Shown here in pieces: positions 8,575 through 16,239 of a stretch of DNA of 16,239 nt. The stretch comes from Synura sp. LO234KE (Eukaryota > Sar > Synurophyceae > Synurales > Mallomonadaceae). The stretch lies in assembly GCA_015143735.1 (NCBI GenBank), contig VKHC01000177.1:1-16239 (forward strand), written 5' to 3'. The position numbers and the translations under genes were made by a program. Positions within the stretch are counted from its first letter, which is position 1. Each line of letters opens with the position of its first letter. The notes below the pieces were generated by a model. It was not told the DNA's origin and ran no database searches. It was given only the letters and a program-made list of their open reading frames with translations.

Positions 8575-9099
8575 CTAAGGCGGTAGAGAAGCACTTGCAA
8601 CGGTAGGAAGTGGCGGAAGGGATGCATTTGTAACGCAAGTGAGGGTTAGGAGGCGGTGGATACGTATAGGCATTCGCAGGAAGAGGTGTGTGGCGGTGGG
8701 GAGACAGATGCAGCGATAGGGAGAGCTGGAAGGCGTGCAGCGGTGGGGAGGCAAAAGAATTAGTAGGTAGAGGTGGGAGGCGGTAAGGAGATATAGGCCG
8801 CAGTAGGAAGCTGTAGACGGAGGTGAAGGGCGGAAGGGAGGCATATGTAACGCTAGAGAGAGTTAAGACGCGGTGAGGAGACCTACGCAGAAGCAGGGAG
8901 AGTAGAGAGGCGGTGGGGAGGCACACGCAGCAGAAGGTATAGACGGTAGACGATGGGAGGCCCAGACAAGGAGATTTAGAAGGCTTAAGGGTGGTATATG
9001 CTACACAAGGAAGAGTTAGGAGGCGGTAGAGAAGCACAAGTAGCGGCAGGGAGAGGTGGAAGGCGGTGGGCGCGTATCAACAGTAGTAAGAAGAGGTGT
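8575..9099 (+). repeat. G-rich 40-base minisatellite, block 1
   Basis: Degenerate units of the type GGCGGTGGGGAGGCATATGC followed by AGCGGTAGGGAGAGTTGGA. Unit starts at 8612, 8652, 8692 and 8732, then 8829, 8869 and 8909, and 9022 and 9062, are 40 bases apart; a few are displaced by short insertions or deletions (for example 8732 to 8779 and 8779 to 8829). The plus strand is strongly G/A-rich and the minus strand is almost free of stops. Confidence 0.9.
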
Positions 9100-9310
9100 T
9101 CCCCTCATCGGGCCGGGTGACATAGTAGGACACGGAGTATTCGCTTCGAGTGCATTCACTCAGAGCTCTCCACTCGGTCTTGGAACTTGCAATATGGTTC
9201 ATGGAGAGTGGTCAGTTTAGTGAGCGGTACGGATGTCCTTTACTGTGGTTTTGTATAAGTCTACTTGCCTTCACTCACTTAAACTGACTACACGATTTTC
9301 GGGAAAGTAG
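9100..9310 (-). mobile_element. Insertion in the minisatellite: repeat family copy C with a 10-base target duplication
   Basis: Non-minisatellite DNA flanked by direct repeats GAAGAGGTGT at 9090-9099 and 9311-9320. Removing 9100-9320 places the next unit start (9323) exactly 40 bases after 9062. On the minus strand it carries TTTCCCGAAAATC (9306-9294) and GACCGAGTGGAGAGC (from 9179), matching copies A and B. An internal inverted repeat pairs 9211-9224 with 9274-9288. There is no coding capacity. Duplications of 9 to 11 bases are typical of Mutator-like elements, but no clear terminal inverted repeat is seen. Confidence 0.6.
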
Positions 9311-10185
9311 GAAGAGGTGTGAAGCGGTGGGAGGCATAGGCAGCGGTAGGAAGCTGTAGTGAAAGGTGAAGGGCGGATGGGAGGCATATGTAACCCTAGG
9401 GAGTGTTAGAAAGCGGTGAGGAGGCGTACGCAGACGCAGAGGGGAGTTAGGAAGCACTGGGGGGCAGCGGTAGAGAGGGGTGGAAGGTAGTGTTTAGGTT
9501 TCGGCTGCAGCAGGAAGAGGTGCTTAGCGGTTGGGAAGCACAGGCAGCGGCAAGGAGACGTGGGGAGGAGGGGAGGCTCAGACATCGGTAGATGGAGGTG
9601 GGAGGCGGTGGGGAGGCACGGGCAGCGGTTGGAAGAATTGGAAGGCAGTGGAGAAGCAAATGCAACGCTCGAGAGACTTACTAGGCGGTGGGGAGGCTCA
9701 GACATCGGTAGATAGAGGTGGTATGCGGTAGGGAGGCATATGCAGTGGTAGGGATGGGTGGAAGGCAGTGCTAAGGCATTGACAGCAGTAGCTGGAGCTG
9801 GGTAGCGGCGGGGAGCCATATGTAACGCTAGGGAGAGTTAGGAGGAGGTGGCGAGGCATGCGCAGAAGCAAGGTGTGGTGTGAGGCGGTGGGGAGGCATA
9901 GGCAGTGATTGGGAGAGTTTGGAGGCGGTGGGGAGGTATCGGAATTCGTAGGGGGAGGAAGGCGGTGGGAAGGCATAGGCAGTGGTAGGGTGGTATGGTA
10001 GGCAGTGTTAAGGCATCGGTAGCACCAGGAAGAGGTGGTTAGCGGGTGAAGACGTGGGAAGGGGGCAGGCACAAGCAGCAGTAGGTAGAGATGGAAGGCA
10101 CAGGCAGCACTAGGGAGAGGTAGGCTTTAGGAAGGCATAGGCAGCAGAAGGTAGAGATGGGATGCGATGGGGAAGCACGGAGAGA
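9311..10185 (+). repeat. G-rich 40-base minisatellite, block 2
   Basis: Unit starts at 9604, 9644, 9684, 9724, 9764, 9804, 9844, 9884 and 9924 follow each other at exactly 40 bases. After one 3-base deletion they continue at 9961, 10001 and 10041. The stretch 9323 to about 9450 repeats 8779 to about 8905, including the same long unit of about 50 bases, so part of the array was duplicated as a block about 544 bases apart. A second internal copy is GGGAGGCTCAGACATCGGTA at 9571 and 9691, 120 bases apart. Confidence 0.9.
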
Positions 10186-12090
10186 TTTAGAGAGAAACAC
10201 TGAAAAGGTGATTAGAGTGGTGATACGTTACCGCGATTTGCCGTAAAAAACATTGGTACAGCTACATCGTTTGGCTACGAGTAATTATTGGGATCAAGTC
10301 ATCAATCAATCGAACGATGAAAGCATTTTATTAAGAATGCAATATATATAAGGTTGTGTAACTCTTTTGAATGTTAACGATATATCGAGGTAAATATGAA
10401 ATCAAGTCATCGATTGATCGAAAGCCCATAAAATATTCAATCGGGATCTCCACCAATCAATAAATTGATCGAATAATATAAAGCGTGGTAAATATTAAAG
10501 AAGAAAAATGAAATAAGGGAAACAAAGTATATATTTTAGGTACTTCTTAGGGTCACAATTATGTAAGAGAAACCGATTACTAGGCAATGATGACAGTCAA
10601 ACAGTTTCCTAAATTTGAGTATATAGCGAAATCAATTCACTGATATGATGCAGACTGTTGGTTAATGTACGATGTACCCTAACAAATATCACAATATCGA
10701 GCCAATAATAATTAAATCAACATGCTCATAATATGAATCAACAATAAATAAACAAAAAAATTAATCAAATATGTTTTTTGTTTGTTCGTTGTATCCTTTG
10801 CAGCTCGGTTAAAAGAACAATCATTCCTTTATCTGAGCAAGATATTATAATAATCCAAATTCAAAATTTGATTTTACTTCAAAATCGTACAACACTATTC
10901 AAATACATATGGTAGTTTGGATAGTGAGTGGTAGACTGTTGCCGGTTGCTTGCAATTATGAAGAACAGCGTTTGCAGACACTACTTCACTTCAAGAAGCC
11001 TTTATGTCTATTGGTTATTGATATATTAGGCTCCGGGATACTATAATTTGTCGGGCCACTCTGTAAACTAGTAATTGTCAAATGGGAGGGAGTTCAATAT
11101 TGTCCAAGATGAATATCTTAGTCAATAAGGTTATTTTCGATAAATTTTATAATTAATCACTTGTCATCTCGGGGTTTATGCTTCCTCAGGATACGTTTGT
11201 TCTTCAGAGGTTGTACGGCCAAGCGGTGAATATAACGGCGAAAAATATTGTGTAATAGAAAGATAAGCTCTTATTTAGAGATGTTGAAGTGAATTGAGTA
11301 CTATTGGAATGTTGCTAAATATTTTTTCGGTGCGGTCTTGATTGTTCTTCAGTCTGGCTGAGGCAATGTCTACTAGTTTCTCATTGTTTAATGGGCATAT
11401 CAATATTACAAGCGTAATTATTTTTTTGTCAGCCTAAATGTTGCTGCTGTCGATATAGTATTAGGGCGTCTGGAAGAAGGTAAATAAAATCTTACTACAA
11501 TTTAACTACTCTTGATTTAGTTTTCCCTGATATTGATTCATAGCTCGTTTCAATCTTGCGAAACAAAGTTTGGCGTTGTGAAGATTACCCTCCTTGTATA
11601 GCTTCTTACTGCCTGTTTTTGTGTTAGAAATACGACGGATTGGTGGGAAGATTTGGCGTTTATGCATCTAATGTTAGATGTGGTTGAAGGGAGGCAGCGG
11701 TGATTTTGGTAAGAATTAAGTTATCGTCAACGAGAATAGATTTGTTTTGACTTCATTATTGATTATCATATAAACCGCACCATAGTTGTAACATGAAAGT
11801 CTGCCTGGAAAAGTCTCCGTGTAAAGTCTCCTATGCAATGCCTCATAGAAAGACTCTCCACGCAATATCCCACTTATAGTGGGCCGCCTAATTCCGTCCT
11901 TAAGTCTTATCTATAGCTGATTTCCCGAAAACGATTCTCCTTAATTGCTATAGGTAGACAAACAAAGTCCCACGCTACAGGTCCTCTGAACACTCCCAAA
12001 CTCCAGAAGTCTACCAGCAAGTAAAGTCGGTTGAATTAGGTGGTGATTATAGCTGGTGGTGCTTTTACCATGCAAAGTCTATCAAAATTT
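10186..12090. other. AT-rich intergenic desert
   Basis: About 1.9 kb with no open frame of note on either strand and no RNA gene recognised. A motif ATCAAGTCATC followed by a run of ATCRATYRATCGAA type occurs at 10293 and 10401, with a related AATTGATCGAA near 10463. AAGTCT recurs from about 11798 to 12080. CTATAGCTGA appears at 11911 and 12097. TTTCCCGAAAA at 11921-11931 echoes the first landmark of the dispersed repeat family without the rest of it. Confidence 0.5.
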
Positions 12091-12099
12091 TACTAGCTA

Positions 12100-13900
12100 T
12101 AGCTGACACAAATTTGGTCCATTGATGAAAAGTATAGAAGGGCGAACGCTTGCTGTTCCGCCCACAGCCAGCCACGAATGCACCGCGAACCACTGCATCA
12201 ACCTTTTGCTAAGGGATCGTCCGCATTTGCGTTGTTGGGTCGTCGAGGAGGTGGAGACGTCATTGATTGCCGTGACGCGACTAAGAAACAAGGATTGATT
12301 CTGGAAATCAGGCGCTTTTTCTTGGCCGCCGGTTTGACGGAGTGGGTTGCAACGGATGAAATAGCTTGACGCAATACCACATACGATCGACGTCAGAGAC
12401 GATGTTGTATCTTGGGCGCTCATCCACAGCAGGTGCAGACGCTTACGGGAGCGGATCCAATAAGGGCATGGTGAATGGAGCTAATACGTATTGCTAGTCG
12501 CCCTCATGATCGCACCCACCGCGCGGATGCCGAGAGTTTGGGATAGGGCGTTTTCTCTAGAGGTGTAAATACTAGGGACATGATCAAGGGGTGCCCAACA
12601 AAAGACCGGGGGAGTGACCGCGGAAGAGGAGCGGGGCTTGTTGAATCGGCGTTGAAGAATTCGTAGTTGCATGGTCCGCTTCCGGAGCGAGAGGTGTTTG
12701 CTGAGAGGGCAAGGCTTTTGTACTTGGTTCAGCTGTGAAATGTGGTGAACACTCTTGTTGCCTAGTCAGATTCTGTGCCCTAGAAGAAGCAGCGACGGTA
12801 GAATGCTTTGATCAAGATCCGTTCAGCGACGATGGTCAGATCCTAGACGCAAGAGTGGGTTTTCAGGAGCGGAATATACGATCATACGTACCTTCGGCGG
12901 CGGTGGCATCCGATGCACACAGCTAACATAGGAGAAGCGTAACAATCGTCTTACAGTCTTCTGTCGTTCGTGGCGTCTCCTCTAACCAGAAGAGGTGCAG
13001 GCCAGATTCAATATCTTCGCCGCAAGGTTACGTCTTGCCTCTTGGCGGGGGGAGTGATGTCGAATGGCACGATCTTAATCCCGAGAGGTTGGTGCTCAAG
13101 TCCGGAGTTGGTTCAAGATGCGCGAGTCTAGATGAGAAGTAAGCTCATTAAAGAAGAACTCGAGCAGTAGGTATGGTCTCGTTAGAAGGTATGGCTCCCT
13201 GGTGCAGTGTCGGGGTCCAGGTGGTTTGATTGACCGTTATAAGTACTTCCTGGGAAAAGGTAGACCACAAAAGGTAGCGAGCGTCACCCGAGAGTCGCTC
13301 GGAGTGATGGTACAAAAGATTTATGCGAACAGGATTAGCAGTCCATAGGACCATCATAACGGTGGGAAGGAGTGACATTGATGCGAACGTGCTGCGGAGG
13401 AGGAAAGTTTTCTTGTTTCTTTTTGATATAAGGTCCAGTGCCGGTATAAGGCGTTTTGTTTATTAAGACAGAGAGGATACGGTTGAAGAAGACATGTTCC
13501 GTTGTGGATCGCAAGGTGCCAGCCTGGAAAAGTCCAAGGGGGATCTAGAGGAAATTCTCCGGAAAGGAAGCGAGAAGACAACCAGGCGCCACTCCCAGCA
13601 GCGATCTGTACCCTAAGTGACCTAACCGCAGTCTTGGTGTTAGTGGGACACGATGAAAACTGCTGGGGATATGATGAGAATAGACGGAGTCGGTTCGATG
13701 CGCATGACAACGTATTGAATATAGGGGTAGTAATAAATGATCGAATGCAGGGTATTACGTAACAAGTGCTGGATGGTGAGGGAGATTGTAGGTCGACTTG
13801 TTACGGCGAAAGAGGTGTACCGTGAACCACTTCAAAGCAGAAAGGAGTGGAGGTACCGAACAAGCCACAACTCCGAAGCACATCATCACGCCACCCGCTA
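12100..13900. other. GC-richer accessory stretch, no gene recognised
   Basis: Composition changes from the AT-rich desert to near-balanced bases with many GGAGG/GAAGAG purine runs. Open frames on both strands are at most about 118 residues, overlap each other, and have uninformative composition. I looked for reverse transcriptase, integrase, transposase and zinc-knuckle motifs and found none I could defend. A decayed mobile element is a reasonable guess, nothing more. Confidence 0.4.
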
Positions 13901-14066
13901 GGGCTTATGTTATTAACTTTACTCTGGTTTGGCGCTGTTTTAATTAATGCAGTATCATACCCATAAAATTGTTGCCTCCTTATTGCTACCGATGCTTGGT
14001 TTATATGGCGCTGAAATTCTAAACCATGCTCCCACGCCGAGCAGGATCATCCGTGTACCAAAATAT

Positions 14067-14325
14067 CCTTCCTAAAGTATTTTCACTTGGTGAGGAAAAC
14101 TTAAGTATTAAGTTTAAGTGTGCCGATAAAGTACAAAAGTACCGTACTTTCGGAAAACTATATTTTTGGACTTACGCAACACGGCAGTGTATTCAAAATA
14201 CTTAAATAATTAAAAAAAAGTATTTATAAAACTATACGGCACGTTTTACAGCGCTTGAAAGTACACTCAAAATACAGTAGCAAGCACGACAGAAGTATTT
14301 TATTTTTCTAAACCACGTCCGTGGT
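14067..14325. repeat. Fold-back-rich AT block
   Basis: AAGTATTTT-type words occur in both orientations: AAAGTATTTTCACTT near 14074, GTGTATTCAAAATACTT near 14177, AAAGTACACTCAAAATACAG near 14258 and AGAAGTATTTTATTTTTC at 14291. AAAGTAC and GTACTTT face each other at 14128-14150. A perfect 6-base-arm palindrome, ACCACG-TC-CGTGGT, closes the block at 14312-14325. The stretch resembles a decayed miniature fold-back element, but no clean termini or target duplications are visible. Confidence 0.4.
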
Positions 14326-14989
14326 CTCCACTCGCACCTGTAAAAGTTTGCAATCGTTTTCTACAACTAAGCGTTAAAATCTTCAATGGCAGTTGAGAGT
14401 TTATATGATATGCCGTAAACCAAGATGAAGATAGAGGTGCAAACAAGCGAGCGAGACACTATCCTCGAGGCACTGCTCGCCGAGCTTCTCGTCCCAATTA
14501 CGATTGAATTCATCATATCGATTTCGCTAGTACTAGAATAATGATTTATAATTAATAGTGCGAGACGTTAAGAAGAACAAGAAGCACCTTCCTGGCATCA
14601 TTTTTTCTTCTGTCCTTTTTCTGCTACTGGTTCTTGACACTGCCTCAGCACGATTGAGATCTTTCATCTACTCTATCTTCTTATCTAGAAACGCATCAAC
14701 CAATAAAAGGTGCGTGATGATTGCAAGTTTTACTTCCGCGAAACTTACAGCTCGTCGAGAAGCACAAACCAAAAATAGGCGATACGCCTTCGTAGCGATT
14801 CGCCCCAATCTTCTAAGACTGGTAAATTAGAATAAAAACATTCATCACATAAATTAAGACATCTTTACAAAAAGGAATCATGATAAGAAAACCACAGCAC
14901 TAAAGCAAAGAGGGTAAAGCGCACGAATAACCTCGCAATACATTCAAGCAATTCATTTGTCACAAAAGGTAATTTGGGTACCATTCACC
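14326..14989. other. Spacer downstream of the sulfotransferase, no gene supported
   Basis: Contains a plus-strand frame at 14558-14830 with a hydrophobic N-terminus, but it opens with GTG and has no ATG at its head. No poly(A) signal for the minus-strand sulfotransferase (TTTATT on this strand) is seen near its stop. Confidence 0.4.
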
Positions 14990-15985
14990 TCAAGCCATGG
15001 TCGTAGACTTCATAGATGGGCAGGATTCAATCCAATCTAACTTTTCGTGAGAGAGTTTTTTAGCGAGAGCAAATAACTCCAGATCTGCCCAGAGAAACCT
15101 GCGTAAATGTTGAAGTTGATCCGTCGTCAAGTCGTTAATCGACACTTGCTTCGCACCACGTCGGGAGCTTCTTACATTACGATGAGAAAAAGATGTAAAG
15201 TTCTTCGGCCACCAAGGTAAATATGCCTTGAACTGGGCGATCAAACTGGAGAAGTCGTCTTGAGTGCCGACAATTGCGGTAGATAACAAATTTCGCTTCG
15301 CTATTTCTAGGCTTTGAGAAATATTCATATGATGATTGCAGTGCACGCCACATAACCATACAAGATGCTCATTTCTTACAGCTGCACCACGTTTGTGTTG
15401 TAAAGTTTGCTGCCATCCAAATTTCTTAAAACTGATCTGATACGCAGCTGCAAACGAATAGTTTTTAGAGTTATTAAACCCATAAGAAAACCCGCCATCC
15501 ATATTCCAATGAGACAGAGTCCGTTCAATCGGGTCTCTTAAGACGACTGCTTGTAATGGGTTATATTTCTCAATAAATCCAGGATACATTCCCCACAAAA
15601 CATGCCCACAAAAGAACCGGAAATCTTCAATGCCGTAAGTATTTATATCGCCCTTATATCTCCAATTCCCGCGGAATAAACGGGAAAATTGAGCGGAGCT
15701 TCGGCTACAGAAGCAATTGGTTTTTCTGTAATTTGGTCCCGGGCACGCAATATTACGGATATCTAACTCGACGCTTACTCCACCGGTTTTCGGGATGTGA
15801 ATAAAAAGAAACGGTTTCAAGTCATCAACTCCTATCCGAGTTGAATTGTCGTGGCATATTGGGCATACGCTCCAACATAACTTATTGCCACTATATCTTT
15901 GTGCCGCAGTTGCATTTGGTTCACTGAAGTATTGAAATACAAAAATAGAAAATAATAATTCATATGCAAAAGGAAATCGCGCCAT
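14990..15985 (-). CDS. Golgi-type carbohydrate sulfotransferase (Sulfotransfer_2-like)
   Basis: A single-exon frame of 331 residues. It should transfer sulfate from PAPS to a hydroxyl of a glycan in the Golgi lumen. FLFIHIPKTGGVSVE (HIPKTGG at 63-69) is the 5'-phosphosulfate loop, and VVLRDPIERTLSHWN (RDP...S at 150-160) is the 3'-phosphate site. The C-terminal third has the usual NLL..AIVGTQDDF segment and DLELFALAKKL helix. I chose ATG 15985 because MARFPFAYELLFSIFVFQYF is a good signal anchor; the frame extends to ATG 16135, but those 50 residues are Asn/Tyr/Lys-rich and look like translated AT-rich leader. Six N-glycosylation sequons and many cysteines fit a lumenal enzyme. The acceptor sugar cannot be read from sequence. 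Genes of this family are common in algae that make sulfated polysaccharides. Confidence 0.85.
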   Translation of the reverse strand: MARFPFAYELLFSIFVFQYFSEPNATAAQRYSGNKLCWSVCPICHDNSTRIGVDDLKPFLFIHIPKTGGVSVELDIRNIACPGPNYRKTNCFCSRSSAQFSRLFRGNWRYKGDINTYGIEDFRFFCGHVLWGMYPGFIEKYNPLQAVVLRDPIERTLSHWNMDGGFSYGFNNSKNYSFAAAYQISFKKFGWQQTLQHKRGAAVRNEHLVWLCGVHCNHHMNISQSLEIAKRNLLSTAIVGTQDDFSSLIAQFKAYLPWWPKNFTSFSHRNVRSSRRGAKQVSINDLTTDQLQHLRRFLWADLELFALAKKLSHEKLDWIESCPSMKSTTMA

Positions 15986-16135
15986 GTTTTGAGCGGTTAT
16001 ATTGAAGCAACATAAATATCGCGATATAAGTTTATTGTATTGTAAAGTATTGTAAGTAAAGCAATTGTACTTCGAATACTGCTTCCTCATATTGAAGCAA
16101 AAGGTAAATATCTGATAAATTAGGTATTTATCCAC
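15986..16135 (-). promoter_or_regulatory. AT-rich leader/promoter of the sulfotransferase
   Basis: Immediately upstream of the chosen start. It holds a perfect 12-base palindrome, ATATCGCGATAT, at 16016-16027, and two copies of ATATTGAAGCAA about 84 bases apart (near 16004 and 16088). These could be protein-binding sites; no factor is assigned. Confidence 0.35.
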
Positions 16136-16239
16136 AAAACACCAGACAGTGGGCTACTGTGGGAGAAGAGTTTCCGTCGTCAGCGCATTCTTGAACTAAA
16201 AAAGAACAAAGAACGCTTGGTCAGAAGGTAATTTGTCCA
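16136..16239. other. Window edge, possible exon or spliced leader
   Basis: On the minus strand GTTCTTTTTTAG (ending near 16200) looks like a 3' splice site, so the sulfotransferase leader may be spliced. On the plus strand a short open stretch rich in Lys/Arg (ILELKKNKERLVRR) ends at a possible donor, GTAATT, near 16227. The two readings exclude each other and the sequence is too short to decide. Confidence 0.25.

Noticed and set aside
8519-10072. Several long minus-strand open frames (60 to 172 residues) with Pro/Ser/Leu/Cys-rich repeats
   Set aside because: They are by-products of the G-rich minisatellite, whose opposite strand has almost no stops. With a 40-base unit the frame changes each unit, and overlapping frames are open at once.
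8575-10185. CRISPR-like array
   Set aside because: Units are contiguous and degenerate with no conserved repeat alternating with unique spacers, and the window is eukaryotic.
13920-14060. Copia-type integrase remnant suggested by a reading containing YGAEILNHA
   Set aside because: The resemblance to the WGEAL..A segment is a few residues long, no other pol motif is in register, and the reading ends soon after.
14558-14830. Plus-strand frame of 90 residues with a hydrophobic, signal-like N-terminus
   Set aside because: It begins with GTG, lacks an ATG at the head, has no family resemblance, and sits in low-complexity AT-rich DNA.
15986-16135. 50-residue N-terminal extension of the sulfotransferase from ATG 16135
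   Set aside because: The extension is Asn/Tyr/Lys/Phe-rich, as translated AT-rich leader would be, and would bury the good signal anchor that begins at ATG 15985.

Overview
This is a nuclear window from a eukaryote. Two genes at the left carry short GT-AG introns (53 to 115 bases), and the minus-strand sulfotransferase at the right enters the secretory pathway. A membrane hybrid histidine kinase next to a Golgi CASP gene rules out an animal. The kinase wording around the H-box and the GLGLW G2 box reminds me of stramenopile algae. A red or other alga remains possible; the taxon is an inference, not something the sequence proves.

Layout. Positions 1-598 (minus) hold the 5' end of a CASP-family Golgi coiled-coil protein. 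A 355-base divergent spacer separates it from a plus-strand hybrid histidine kinase gene (954 to about 4063, five exons) that has a multi-pass membrane input region, an H-box, a degenerate ATPase domain, a long Ser/Arg-rich linker and an intact receiver domain. From about 4100 to 14950 the window is accessory DNA: a broken minus-strand coding sequence of unknown family (5425-7215) with a tandem duplication of about 370 bases inside it, a dispersed repeat family (4828, 8119 and, inverted, 9306), a G-rich minisatellite with a strict 40-base register (8575-10185) interrupted by a roughly 211-base insertion, an AT-rich desert (10186-12090), a GC-richer stretch with no recognisable gene (12100-13900), and a fold-back-rich AT block (14070-14325). 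At the right a minus-strand Golgi-type carbohydrate sulfotransferase (14990-15985) is intact.

The three recognised genes do not form a pathway. CASP and the sulfotransferase both act in the Golgi, but nothing here shows that they work together. The kinase is the likeliest source of new biology, because it keeps the phosphoacceptor His and a complete receiver yet lacks recognisable key residues for ATP binding. The best structural finding is the insertion at 9100-9310: taking it out, with one copy of the flanking 10-base repeat, restores the 40-base register exactly.
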